From the NCBI GenBank assembly GCA_963693365.1, contig CAVNZM010000003.1, forward strand, positions 9,486,001-9,550,000: a DNA stretch of 64,000 bases, in the 5' to 3' direction. Of the stretch, positions 1 to 11,887 are shown in pieces. Each line of letters opens with the position of its first letter. Position 1 is the stretch's first letter. A program made the position numbers and the translations under genes. Source of the DNA: Amoebidium appalachense. Its lineage: Eukaryota; Ichthyosporea. Below the pieces are notes generated by a model. The model ran no database searches, was not told where the DNA came from, and saw nothing but the letters and a program-made list of their open reading frames with translations.

Positions 1-352
1 CTCGGGCCAGTCTAGAAACACAACATGGACTCCAAGGATATGTATACCAGTAAGTATACAGATTAATACGACCCTTTGTTACGGTCAACTACAAAAAGAC
101 TTTTTTAAAAAAAAGGGAGGGGGGGGGGGGGGGGGGGGGAGGGGAAAGTGGGATGGAAAAGGATATGGTACGGGTCTCTGCAGCTGTTGGCCCCACTGGC
201 AAAAAACTATACCCAATTTTGAGCTGGCTGTGACAATGGGTCATCTAATGATACTCGAGTTCCAAGATGTGTCTCGCATACACAGTGTAAACCCCAAAGC
301 TGTGCATGTGTGGTACCATATCTAACGTTTTTCTTTCCATTTTCGTTTTTCC

Positions 353-524
<172 letters not shown>

Positions 525-1165
525 TATTTGGGTGGTCACGGGTAGAAGGATGGGGGGGGGGGGGGGGGGGGGGGGGTTTGAACAGTTGTGTACAGAAAGC
601 GTGTTTTTTGTTTAAAAAGAAAAATGCCGGCCCCGGGGGGGGAGAGGGGGGGGGGGGGGCAGTTTCTTTGTTTCGACCAAATACTAAAATTTCATAACGG
701 ACGCAAACAAGTTTGGCAAATTAATCAAGAAAACTGCTGGTTCGAGAGGACCCCTTAAATACCGAGTAGTACAGACTGCAAAACAAGGGGGGGATTGTAA
801 GTACATGATAGATATTATGTAAGTTAACCAATGGCGTCAGCCGTGGTTGTATGTAATTTGTGCACGTACAACCTTAACATCAGGTATTTAAGGTTTCTTT
901 TTGAGCGTATTTAGTAGTACGTACCACCTACCTGCAACCACAGCTTGACTGGTTCCATTAGCAACATGAGTGCACATCTCCCCCCCCCTCCCCCCCCCCC
1001 CCCCCCCCCCCCCCCGCACACACACACACACACACACCACTAGGACAACTGTTAATACACCGACCTCTGCTACAACCCCTTTCCCAGAAAAGTCACGGGA
1101 TATAAGCTATTAGCAGTATACTGCCAACGAATAACAGGTGACACCAAACTTGCTATCAGCAAGGC

Positions 1166-1615
<450 letters not shown>

Positions 1616-2180
1616 ACCCAAAAAAAGAAGGGGGAGGGGGGAAGGGGCGGTTCATTGCACAATGCCTCTCGGCTCTCGGGTAGGATCATTCCTGATTTTA
1701 TTTCACGCCGACTCTCGCACCTCCCGTACGGCAGCACAATACACCTGCTACGGCAGCATCCTGCGCATCATAAAGCATCAAGAAAGAAAGTCAACCACCT
1801 AAGAGAATTCTATAGTAAAAAATTAAAAATGCCTAGGGATATTGATCCCTGAAAAGAGCTCCAATTTAACTTCTAAAACTGTCGTTAGTTTAATTGAATA
1901 TCAATCAGCAACAAATAACAGTATCTTTAAAGCGTTTCAAGCAGCTTCTAAATTGAAAAGAAAAAAAAATCTCCTGCAGAATACCGTGACAACATCAATC
2001 AGTACTGTGCCAAGCCTTCGCCGTTATTACAAACAAACCCGATACAAATTGCAAAGATCACCTGGCGACTTACAAAAGAAAACGCTTGAAAATAGCCAAC
2101 CGCTTCCAGCACAATTGCAAAAGTTAAAGTCATATACAATTCAGATCGTGGAAAGAGCGCCCGCCTGCACTCTCCATTAT

Positions 2181-2966
2181 CTAGCGTGCCTTGGTATCGG
2201 TGCTGTTCAGATTGAACTGAATAACAATAGTCTTTGCATCCTTCTCCCACGTCTGTATGGAGTATCCGTTGGACGAGCCACCGGTAGCCCCACTCCACAG
2301 CGGCGTCATAGTCAGAATATCGGCCATAATCATTTGCGGGTTGGAAGGGTTAGGGTAGGCACTGAAACACACGGCCTGCTGCAGGAGTGAGAGGGTTAAC
2401 TTGTCGAAGCTGGTGCTTGCCCCCGGCGCAATCTTTCTGAAGTCGGGCTGGGGGTTGAGGTTAATAACGTCGGTGAGGGATTTCGCGGCGCCGTCAAGAG
2501 ACGGGGGGTTGAGTTGTCCTGTGAGTTTCTGCGCAAAGTTGTTGATGGTGCTGATGGTGGACGTCATCGGGCCACCGACTGTATACCCGTTGGAATTCGG
2601 AGTGACGGTCATTGCAATCCCGGCCGCGCTCAGACCAAGACCAGCCGCCCCAAAGAGACTTACAGCCATAAGGCTTGAAGCAAGAGCCTGAAAGGCTATC
2701 CCGGTAATTTTCAGTGCCTCCTGGTTGGGTGTGAGCGCGCACTGCCACGGACGGACGGGTGACTGGTTGCGTATGACTATGGAGGAGGTGAACGTGTCTA
2801 CGGCCAAAGCTGCTGCGTCTTGGCCCACCTTTACGGCAACATCTCCCGCCTGGTTTGCAACATCTTGGGATGTGTCTGAGACCGCTTTTGTGGCGTCTGT
2901 TGCTGTGTCTTTGATGGTATCTACACCTTTGTTCAATGTTTTACCGATTTTTTTGAAGAGCCCCAT
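2181..2966 (-). CDS. MGLF-family protein, copy 1 (unknown function)
   Basis: Single-exon gene of 261 residues, one of three related genes in this window. The start at 2966 is chosen because all three members begin MGLF and because the longer frame would need a GTG start; the context AACATGG matches copy 2. Residues 1-55 are a Lys/Ala/Asp/Thr-rich amphipathic stretch resembling LEA-type repeats. Then come a conserved TFTSSIVIRN block, a long hydrophobic Ala/Gly/Leu segment around residues 85-120, and a beta-rich C-terminal part with the family motifs TSFDKLTLSLLQQ and PLWSGAT. There is no signal peptide. It is the most divergent of the three. It stands head-to-head with copy 2. A TATA-like element (CATATAAG on the minus strand, 3093-3100) lies about 130 bp upstream. 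I do not recognise the family. A membrane-associating role is suggested only by the hydrophobic segment. Confidence 0.75.
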   Translation of the reverse strand: MGLFKKIGKTLNKGVDTIKDTATDATKAVSDTSQDVANQAGDVAVKVGQDAAALAVDTFTSSIVIRNQSPVRPWQCALTPNQEALKITGIAFQALASSLMAVSLFGAAGLGLSAAGIAMTVTPNSNGYTVGGPMTSTISTINNFAQKLTGQLNPPSLDGAAKSLTDVINLNPQPDFRKIAPGASTSFDKLTLSLLQQAVCFSAYPNPSNPQMIMADILTMTPLWSGATGGSSNGYSIQTWEKDAKTIVIQFNLNSTDTKAR

Positions 2967-4570
2967 GTTTCCTGATTGATGCTCCGTCACAAGGAGGATT
3001 CGCTGTACGTTTTGCTGAGCAAGTGTAAGAAGGAGTAATAAACGGTGAGGAAGAGAAAGTGGCGAGCAACAGCAATAATTCTAAGGCTGCAACTTATATG
3101 TTATCGGCATTTCGTTAACACGTTAGAGACTTGTAACAAGCAATCTCGATTCGAATCAGCTCGTTTTATAGCTGGTAGGTGTCGTGCGACTGGTGTGTTT
3201 TGTTTGTGGTCTAGGTAGATCTACAAGAGGTATGCGTGAAGAAATGAGGAAGCCAAATTTGCTTGCTGGTGGGCGGCATGGCGTGTTTTGTATGGGATAT
3301 TTGTGGACAGATATTGCGTGCTGAAATGACAATAATATTAGGTTTGAACAAAACATATATAGTATTTCAAATGGCTTATATGTGACCGTTATCTTGCACA
3401 AAATAACTTCTTGACCATGTAGCCTACTGCTTCCAATTTCAGTACTTACCCAGTGCATTCCTATTTCAGTCACCCAATCAGCGATACGCATGTTGTAAAC
3501 ATGGAATTTATCTGAAAGAATGGAGGCGGGAGCAAAAACTTGCCTTATTTGGCTATTTTTTATCTTCCATAGCTTCTGATTGGCTTTCGTTGGTGCGGTC
3601 ATTGAACACTACACTCGGGCTACACGGTAGGCTGTGAAATTATACACCGAAAATCGTCCCTAACTTTTGAGAAGTTAGGTCCAATAATTTTGTGACCAAT
3701 TGCTCTATTACAGCCAAAACCGTTGAATCAAAAAAGATTACCCCTGAAAACGTTTGATGGTCTCAGATAGTATGGGCATCCCGGCAGATAGGGGAAACGT
3801 TGCTAAAAAATGACACCAGTCAAGAACGAAGTCACACCCTGACTCCCTGAGGCTCCGGTTGTTGCCAACCGGGTAACGTGACTCACACGCGGTTAAAAGT
3901 TGGACTATACAGATCCACCCCTGGATTGAATTCTTCCCAAAACCTGGAGAGAATGACAATGCTAAGAACCCACAGAAAATATACGGCTGCTGTGAGAATA
4001 GGATAAGGGGTTGGGGCGTTGTATGTGTGTGACGGTGTGCAGAAGGGGGGCGCAGCCACTGGAGCCAGGTAACGTGACGTGTCGACTGCAGCTGAGGTTT
4101 TGTTTGTCGCACGTGACACCTACGGCCCGCCGCCCGCGGGTTTCATATTTAGTATCACATTCAAAATTTTCACACTAATAAACTCAAAAGTTTTTATCTT
4201 TATTATAATATATTGGGTGGGGATACTAGAGCTATGCTACAGAAGTACAATATTTTGGACCTTTGGGCGATAGCTTTGGCCGTTTAAAATTTTATCGAGA
4301 GGTATGCATACCCTCTTCTGATTGGTTACAGGGAGGATTCCAGCATTCCGTAACGTTTAAATTTTGACACTCGCGCTCAAAATGTGTCACTCAATTGTTG
4401 ACGTGTAGCGCCGCCGCGACACACACGGCCGTTGCGGGAGCCCGTTCAACAACTGAGTTGCTGTTCCTGTTGACGAGAAACTCCAGCCGACAAAGACCGT
4501 TTTTCTTCGGGAACAAGTCATTCTCCCTACGTCAGAAATCGCGTTCACCTACACATCAACATAAACCAAC
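2967..4570. other. Shared intergenic region between divergent MGLF copies 1 and 2
   Basis: About 1.6 kb of mixed composition between two head-to-head family members, so it holds both promoters. It contains a 12-bp perfect palindrome GGTATGCATACC near 4302-4313, about 260 bp upstream of copy 2. A 148-residue minus-strand open frame at 3156-3602 has no recognisable domain and is not called. No repeats of note. Confidence 0.5.
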
Positions 4571-5389
4571 ATGGGGCTCTTCAAGAAGATCGGCAAGTCT
4601 TTCACGGCCACTGGAAATGCCATCGGGAACGCGGGCAAGGACTCTGTCGACACAGTGAGCAATGCGGGGAGTAACGCTGTTAATGCAGTGAATAACGCTG
4701 GGAATACCGCTGTGAATACAGTTGGAAACGTAGTCAACAACCCAGACCAAGTCCAGCAGTTTGCCACGGACACTGCCAAGGATGCAGCCAAATGGGCCGT
4801 CGACACGTTCACCTCGTCCATCATCATTCGCAACGACTCCCCCGTGCAGACGTGGAAATGCACCATTGGGCCTGACCAGGAGGCCCTGAAAATAGCCGGG
4901 ATCACGCTGCAGGCAGTGAGCATGGCTCTCACGGTTGTGAGTCTCTCGGGTGCCTTCGTGCCTCTTTCCATGAGTATGAGCGTCACAGCCGCTTTGGGTG
5001 CAGTGAATATTGCTGGAGGAAAAGCGACCACACTCGACACCATCAACAAGTACGCGATGAAGTTGACAGGCACGCAGAACCCGTATACGGTGGAGGGTGC
5101 CGCGAAATCCGTTGCGGATATTCTCAACATCGACTACCAAGCAAGCTGGAAGGTTATCCCCCCCGGCGGAAGTGCCACGTTTGATCGTTTGACGTTGTCG
5201 CTTTTGCAACAGGGGACGTGCATGAATTCGTATGTCGACCCGAACAACGCTACGCAGGTGATAACTGGAACGATTACGCTGAAACCTCTGTGGAGTGGAG
5301 CTACGTCGGGTGCTGCAAACACGTACCCGTTGCAGCGGTGGGAGAACACGGCGAAGAATACCGTGACCACATTCTCGCTTCGTGAATAA
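4571..5389 (+). CDS. MGLF-family protein, copy 2 (unknown function)
   Basis: Single-exon gene of 272 residues with ATG in the context CCAACATGG. Residues 1-75 are Asn/Ala/Gly/Val-rich with repeated NAG, NAV and NTVGN units predicted to form an amphipathic helix. The conserved C-terminal region starts near FTSSIIIRN, passes through a hydrophobic Ala/Ser/Val segment (roughly residues 98-145), and contains VEGAAKSVADILNIDY, ATFDRLTLSLLQQ and PLWSGAT. By eye more than half of the C-terminal 200 residues match copy 3. No signal peptide, no predicted catalytic motif. The gene is divergent from copy 1. A possible polyadenylation signal lies at 5752. A scaffold, membrane-active or stress-protective role are all possible; none is shown by the sequence. 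Confidence 0.8.
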   Translation: MGLFKKIGKSFTATGNAIGNAGKDSVDTVSNAGSNAVNAVNNAGNTAVNTVGNVVNNPDQVQQFATDTAKDAAKWAVDTFTSSIIIRNDSPVQTWKCTIGPDQEALKIAGITLQAVSMALTVVSLSGAFVPLSMSMSVTAALGAVNIAGGKATTLDTINKYAMKLTGTQNPYTVEGAAKSVADILNIDYQASWKVIPPGGSATFDRLTLSLLQQGTCMNSYVDPNNATQVITGTITLKPLWSGATSGAANTYPLQRWENTAKNTVTTFSLRE

Positions 5390-5751
5390 GAACGAAACGT
5401 TGCTTTGCTACAACAGCGGCTATGTAGGCGCGCGAAGTTTTAATGCTTCAGTTTTATTAGGATGATTGCGTATTGAAAATGACGGCTCTGTTCAGCAAGA
5501 GGGCAGTATCACACAGGCCGTGGTTAAAATATCAATTATGTTTGTCTCAGATAATGATTACGGGATGTTTGTAAAATGAAAATTATATGTCAACTTATTA
5601 TACTAATGACATTCATATGCAACTTAAAATCAATAGCCGCATAACGTCACGGTTGTTTTCCTGTCTACCTTCCCAACCTTCTTTTATTATTTATTAGGAG
5701 ATTTGCCAGTGGGCATGTGATATTTTCGAATAAGCAGTGTCAACAATATCC

Positions 5752-5757
5752 AATAAA
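5752..5757 (+). promoter_or_regulatory. Possible polyadenylation signal AATAAA for MGLF copy 2
   Basis: Canonical AATAAA hexamer 363 bp after the stop of the gene at 4571-5389, in AT-rich sequence and before the first G run of the next repeat desert. Confidence 0.4.
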
Positions 5758-6500
5758 AACATCACCATAGAAACGATGGCAATGCAAGCCGATGCTATTC
5801 AACATGCATATGATGGGCTGTCATTGTGTACTGTGAGTTTATCCTTCATGTAATGGAGTGCCAGAAAGAAGAAGAAAAAAAAGGGGGGGGGGGGGGGGGG
5901 GGGGGGGGGAAGGAAGAATATTCATGCATGGTGCACGTCCGTTGCAGTGAAAAGTGACTCTTGTGATAACCTCCCCGACCTCCCCCCCCCCCCCCCTCCT
6001 TCCTCCCACCCTTTCTCAGGCACTCCGTTACAGAAAATCCACAGGTTCTCTGATACATACTGCATTCTTCTCTACACTGACCTGTAACACCATCAACCAT
6101 CAACACAAACGTACAACATGCACACACACACGCATACAACCAAAATGTCGGTCTAGCAAATCACACCAGTGCACCTGTCACCCACCCTTAACCCACCACA
6201 CCACAACCAACACCACCAATACCACCAACACAAAATAATCTGAAAAAATCGTAGGAAAAATGTTATGGCGCTGTGTTATTTCTAACACCACCCCCCCCTC
6301 CCCCCGGGCCCCTGCTACTCCCCAACCCCCCCAAGACCAACAACAACCCCCCCCCCCACCACCACCACCACCACCGCAACCACCCCTACCACGAAGGAGG
6401 CCGTGAGGAGGGGAAAAAAAAGCAAGTCCCTGCCACGGCGATCCCCCCCCCCCCCCCCCCCCCCCCACGCACAAAAAAAAAAAAAGAAAAAGAAAAGAAA

Positions 6501-6531
<31 letters not shown>

Positions 6532-6539
6532 CACAGACA

Positions 6540-6597
<58 letters not shown>

Positions 6598-8940
6598 CCA
6601 CACGTGCGCGCCCGCGTGCACACACACACAAACACACACACATCACCACTACCCGTCTTTTCCCGCCCCATACATAAATGAAACAGAAAGCCACAGTGTG
6701 CGTTTTAATCGGTGATATTCTCCGGTTTTTTCAGAAAAATACTGCACACAACGAAAAAGCACCACATGCAACGACTGTAAAATGGCAGCAATCCGAACAT
6801 GATGCCTACTGGATCCTAAGATTGGCTATTGTTTTATCCACGCACATGCATTGGACGTTTAAACCCAATAAAAACAGCATATCCCGTTTTGCTTTTCACA
6901 AGACTCCCTGGAGAAGGAAGTGGGGGGACAGGGGGAAGGGGGGGGGGGGGGGGGGGGGGGGTGAGGGGGGTGAGGGGATGAGGGGTTGGGGGTGGGGGGA
7001 CAGGGAGGAAAAAAGCTCACACAGCCTTTTCCCAGCGTAACTTTTTTCTGTGTGATTTGTGTCCAATACCAAAGTTCACACACACACTCGCCTTGATATA
7101 ATGTCGGTGCAAACAACACCGGCACCACCCTTTTGTAAATCACCCTGCCTGTGCACACTTCACACTTCACACATGTGCACGTGACACTTCGGAACTGTTA
7201 CACGTGTGCAATGGCTGTGACGTCTGCGCACAAATGACAAAAAGGTGTGACTGTGTGTAATGCCTGGCTGCGTGCTGGGGAGTAAGGATTTGGTGTGAAG
7301 TGTGTAAGTTAGTGACTGCGGGGGAGAAAGAGGGGGGGGGGGGGAGGGGGGGGGCCGGAAGGGAGGGTGGGGGGGGGGGGGGGAGGGGGGGGGGGGAAGG
7401 AGGAGGAGGGAAGAAGGGGGTTCATAACTATGTAGTTGCAAATTTTGTTGAAGTCATTGTATTTGCATGTTTGCTGAGTGAAAGATCGTGAAAGTGTTTC
7501 TGCCAGAAAATGTAATCAATATAGCTTTGTGCATGCCAGGTGTCAGGGTGGGTGGGTGGGGTGAGAGAGTGGGGGGGTGGGGGGGGGGGGGGGGGGGGGG
7601 GGAGGGGGGGGGGAAGGGGGGGGGGGGGGGGGAGGAGATAGAGAGACAGAAAGTGAGAAAGAGGGCATGCCAGAGGGAGAGGAAGAAGTGTGTGAGATTG
7701 GGTGTTTCAAAATGTGTGCGAAAGGTCGTAGCACTGTTGCCCTGCCAGGGCGATAAACACAGTGTGCACAAGTAATTATATGACGTGTATGTACGTGTGT
7801 ACGCCTGTACGTCGTGTGTGTACGTGTATGTACGTGTGTACGCCTGTACGTCGTGTGTGTACGTGTGTGTACGTGTGTGCGTAGTACGTGTTCAAACGTG
7901 TATGTTTTTATGCACCAGGCAGGCAAATGTCTAATGCCCCAGTGCAGTTTGCTCGGGTGCTGGCCCAAAGGCCTCGCCCTCCCCGTGTGGCCTGGGGCCC
8001 TCCTGATGACTCTTCCCTAAAAGAGAAAAAAGGGCCTGGGGGGAGGGGGGAAGAGGGGGGGGGGGGGAAGGGGGGGGGGGGGGGAGCCGAACTTAAAGGC
8101 GACGGGTAGATTCCTTATAGCTACATTGATTAGACCCTTGTGTTATTCGATGAAAAGACGTAGTCTTCCCCCCCCACCCCCCCCCCCACCTCCCCCCTTC
8201 AGTTCAAAGTGGGTGTCACAAACATACACATCCATCTTCCTGCAGCAAGCATACATGTGCACACGCACATGCATACATACACACATTCACGTAGATCCAT
8301 GCCTGCACGTATGCACATACGTGCACAAAAAAAACAGGTGCAGGTGTATGCGCTCAAACCTTCATACTTGGGCTCACACAAATTTATGGCCGCACTCGTG
8401 CACATTTTCACCAAGTCGCATTCGAAAACACCCTGGCCCACCCACCCCCACACTCACCCATGCGTGCCGCAGCCCCTCCTTGCAAGGCCACCTCCCCCCT
8501 TTCTCCCTCCTTCCCTTCCCGTCCCCTTCCCCCCCTCCTCCCCTCCCCCCCTCCCCCCCCCCCATCTCGTGTCCCCCACTCCCCCTTTCTCGCGGTCTTC
8601 CTCCCTCCCTCCCCCCTCCCCCCCCCCTCCCCCCCTCCCCCCGCCCACCCTTTCGACACACACACACCACCCTCACCTGCCCGGACAACGATCTTGTGCC
8701 ACTCACAGGGGCCCCTGTGTTCTGATTGGCCAACACTCACCCATGCTCGGTTCACTGCTTTTGCCTCCTCCTCGGTTCACTGCTTTTGCCTCCTCAAAAA
8801 AAAAAAAAAAAAAAAAAAAAAAGAAAAAGAAAAAGAAAAGAATCTTCCTACCGGCCACCAACACCGCCATCACGGAAATCTCACATCCCCCTCCCCATGT
8901 ATACCGCACTTTTATGACATGACCACGTGACCAATTTTGT

Positions 8941-8950
<10 letters not shown>

Positions 8951-8987
<37 letters not shown>

Positions 8988-9094
8988 GGGAAGGGTGGGG
9001 GGGGGTGAAAGGGGGGCGGGAAGGGGAAGGAGGGGGGAAGGGGGAGGGGGGGGGGAAGTGGGGAGGGGAAGGGGTGGGGGGGGGGGGGGGGGGA

Positions 9095-9125
<31 letters not shown>
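8951..9125. repeat. Long G-rich tract after a T run
   Basis: A T run at 8940-8949 leads into more than 30 consecutive G, then G-rich sequence with scattered A to 9125. One of many T-to-G or GT-to-G transitions in the window. Confidence 0.9.
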
Positions 9126-10021
9126 AGGTGCAACTAGTTGCTGATTAATTCACTGGAACATCAAGAGGAGGGACGGGAGGGGGTTTGCGAGAAAGAGGGG
9201 GAATGGAGTGTGGGGTGGGGTGTGTGTTGACTGTGTGTGTGTGTGTGTGTGTTGGGGGGGGGGGGGGGGGGAGGGGAGGAATCTTGTGGCGGTACCTTTG
9301 GGAGCGGCTTTGGAGCGAAAGACGGCATCGCCAGGCTTCTTCTGAATGCAGCAAAGATCATGTTTAGTCTAGGTGGCCCCCGGTGGATGAAGGGGGGGGA
9401 GGGGGGGGGAGGGGGGGGAGGGGGGCTGGTAAGTAGGCGTAGAAGGAAGGGAAGTGATGTGGGGGGAGAGGGGGAGGGGGGAGGAGGGAGAGGGGGGCGG
9501 AAGGGGGTGACATGCTGGATTTGGATTGGAGATTAGGGGGGGGGGGGGGGGGGGGAAGAGGAGGAGGGGGGGGGGGGGGGGGGGGGGGGGGGAGGAAGAG
9601 GGGGAGGGTGGAGGGAGGGAGTATATGGACGGAATGACATACTTAACTAGGACTATACATGATTTTTTTTTGTTTTCATATGGCAGTATTTTTTATTTAT
9701 TTTTTTTTTAAGATGAAGGTAGGCAGGGGCCCCAGGGCGTTAAGGGAGGGAGGGGTGGGGAGAGGGGAGGGGGAAGGGGGGGGGGGGGGGGGATGGGGAA
9801 GACGACGGTGTGCATATGCTGTTACCAATCAAGCTCGTGTGTCTGTCTGTGTGTGTGGGGGGGGGGGGGGGGGGGGAGTAGGTGTCGGTGTGGCCGGGGT
9901 GGGTGGGTGCATGGATGGGAGGGTGGGTGTGCCGTGCACATCATGAGTGGGTGGGTGTGGGTGTGTGACTATGTGGGCTAGAAGATATTATGTCCGTGTA
10001 CACATGGTGTGTGTGTGTGCA

Positions 10022-10022
<1 letters not shown>

Positions 10023-10100
<78 letters not shown>
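10023..10100. repeat. (GT)n microsatellite
   Basis: About 39 uninterrupted GT units, flanked by GT- and CATG-rich unique sequence. Confidence 0.95.
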
Positions 10101-10101
<1 letters not shown>

Positions 10102-11887
10102 ACGTGCCACGCCGTGTGCGTAACCTTTGTAGGTGTGTATCTGTGTTTGTTGTGTGCACAAATGTGCGCATTTCTGGGTGTGTGCACATGCCGGCGAATG
10201 CCATGCATGACATGTGTGCGTGCATGCTATGTCTGCATGTGTGCATTCTCTCGTGCTTCAAGAAGTTAAAACTTTGCAGGTGTGCCGCGGGGGCATCCGT
10301 GTGTGTATGTATGCACGTCTATATCATAACTTGGATGTATGCCCTTTTCCCAAAGGTTTTACACAGAAAGAGAAGTGTACATAGGCTGTAGTTTGTGTAC
10401 AGTGTGTACTGTTGGGAATGGCCCCCCGCATGGCCCCGGGAAGGGGGGGGGGTGGGGGGGTAGCAGTCACCGTCGACTTTTGCGAAAGTTGAATGATCAT
10501 GATTTGAGGAAGAGAATTGGCACAGGGTAATAATAACGGTGAGAGGGAGGGAAGAAGAGATGAGGATGATGTCGATGTGGAAGGGGGTGGGGAGGGAGGG
10601 AGGGAGGTTGAAGGGGGAAAAAGGGGGGGGGGGGGGGGGGGGGCTGCGTATTTAATGTGCCTGTCTCTATTGGTGGTGTGTCACGTATGCTCGTGTGTTC
10701 GTATCATGATGTCTGTGTATATCATGATTATAGATAGTGCTTGCGCACTTTTCTGCCACGGTGTGCTCCATCGGCCCCAGTCAGGTACAGACATGGTGCA
10801 TTCGTGTGTGGGCTACAGCCTCGTGATCACAAAAAAAAAAATAAAAAAATTGCTAGACCGAGCAGTGCTAACTTTGGTGATCATAAGTCCTCAGTTGCGT
10901 AACACCAGATCAGTAATAGTGCATATGCAGACTTTGCAATTAGTGAAGAATTGGAAGCCCCCTTAGACTCAGGACCATTGCCCCCCCAAACACCACCACC
11001 GTCACACACACCCACATACACACACTTCTCCCCTCTCTACCTAACCATTCACCCCCCTCCCCCCACCCCCACCCCCCCCCCCCCCCCCCCCCTTTCCCCC
11101 TCTTCGAAGGTGGTGTTTTTTTTTTTGGTGGTGTATCCGTGTGCCCGGTGGACAAGTCTCCACTTCTGAGAATATTGCCAGGGTGTTTATAGATACTTCG
11201 ATAGAGCATGACCGTACAATGTCTTAGATGATGTTCGGCTTGTAATGTACACAGGTTTAACTTACGGTGAACACATTCATATACCATCATACAGCAGTGC
11301 TCTTCATGTACACCTGACACATTATATAGTTGGACTTAGACCTTGGTGTAGATCACATCTGCCTTTGTCCTTTCCCCAACATCTACACAGCCTTAGCAGG
11401 AGCACACACTAACACGTCGAGAGAGAGAAGTGCGTGCAGTACTACAAAACAGGATTTCCCGCTTGATTCTTTATCACATGACATATGTGGTACTATGATT
11501 TATGGTACATAGTTGCATCCACCAAGGCCACTGTCTTAACACATGTCGTAATGCATGTGAGCTAAAGTAAATGGATAAAAATCTCAGTGTGGCAGTGTGT
11601 CATCTTTACTGGCCGACAACAGTTACTACTAGCTGAAGCCTGAACACCCGAAAAACGTTAATAAATTAATATAGTTATAATTAATGCCAGTTAATATCAT
11701 AGCCATATTCCTACTTTTTTGTGTGTTTTCTAAATATGCATTGACACCTTGGTAAACTTTGTTTTTCAGAAATTGCACCACGTTTCACACACACACACAC
11801 ATGTGACGCTCAATGTGAACAATATATGGTTGATATAAGTAATTTTTTATCAACAGGGTCACAATTTTTTTCTAGTTTGCGTAAACT

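Larger units (their letters stand above)
5390..11887. repeat. 6.5-kb repeat desert
   Basis: Apart from the probable 3' UTR of copy 2 (to about 5770) I find no gene. The region is a chain of G or C runs and microsatellites: G run 5883-5910; C-rich and (CCA)n 6286-6375; C run then (CA)n 6444-6595; G-rich 6938-6995, 7320-7410, 7570-7633 and 8038-8090; a 39-bp tandem duplication of a TACG-rich unit near 7786-7865; C-rich 8500-8645; a 25-bp direct duplication (8746-8795) running into an A tract; G-rich 8951-9125, 9250-9275, 9390-9600 and 9776-9878; (GT)n 10023-10100; C run near 11075-11095. Unique islands between them show no convincing exon. 11100-11880 is ordinary unique DNA downstream of copy 3. 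Confidence 0.8.

Noticed and set aside
690-835. Short plus-strand frame reading GSRGPLKYRVVQTAKQGG before a GTAAGT donor
   Set aside because: Looks exon-like, but there is no upstream acceptor or start and no neighbouring exon, so it is not supported.
1842-2390. 182-codon plus-strand frame
   Set aside because: Starts with TTG, overlaps the real minus-strand MGLF gene for 210 bp and has no domain; a chance frame in the 3' flank.
3156-3602. 148-codon minus-strand frame
   Set aside because: No domain, no TATA or splice context, and it lies in the shared promoter region of two better-supported genes.
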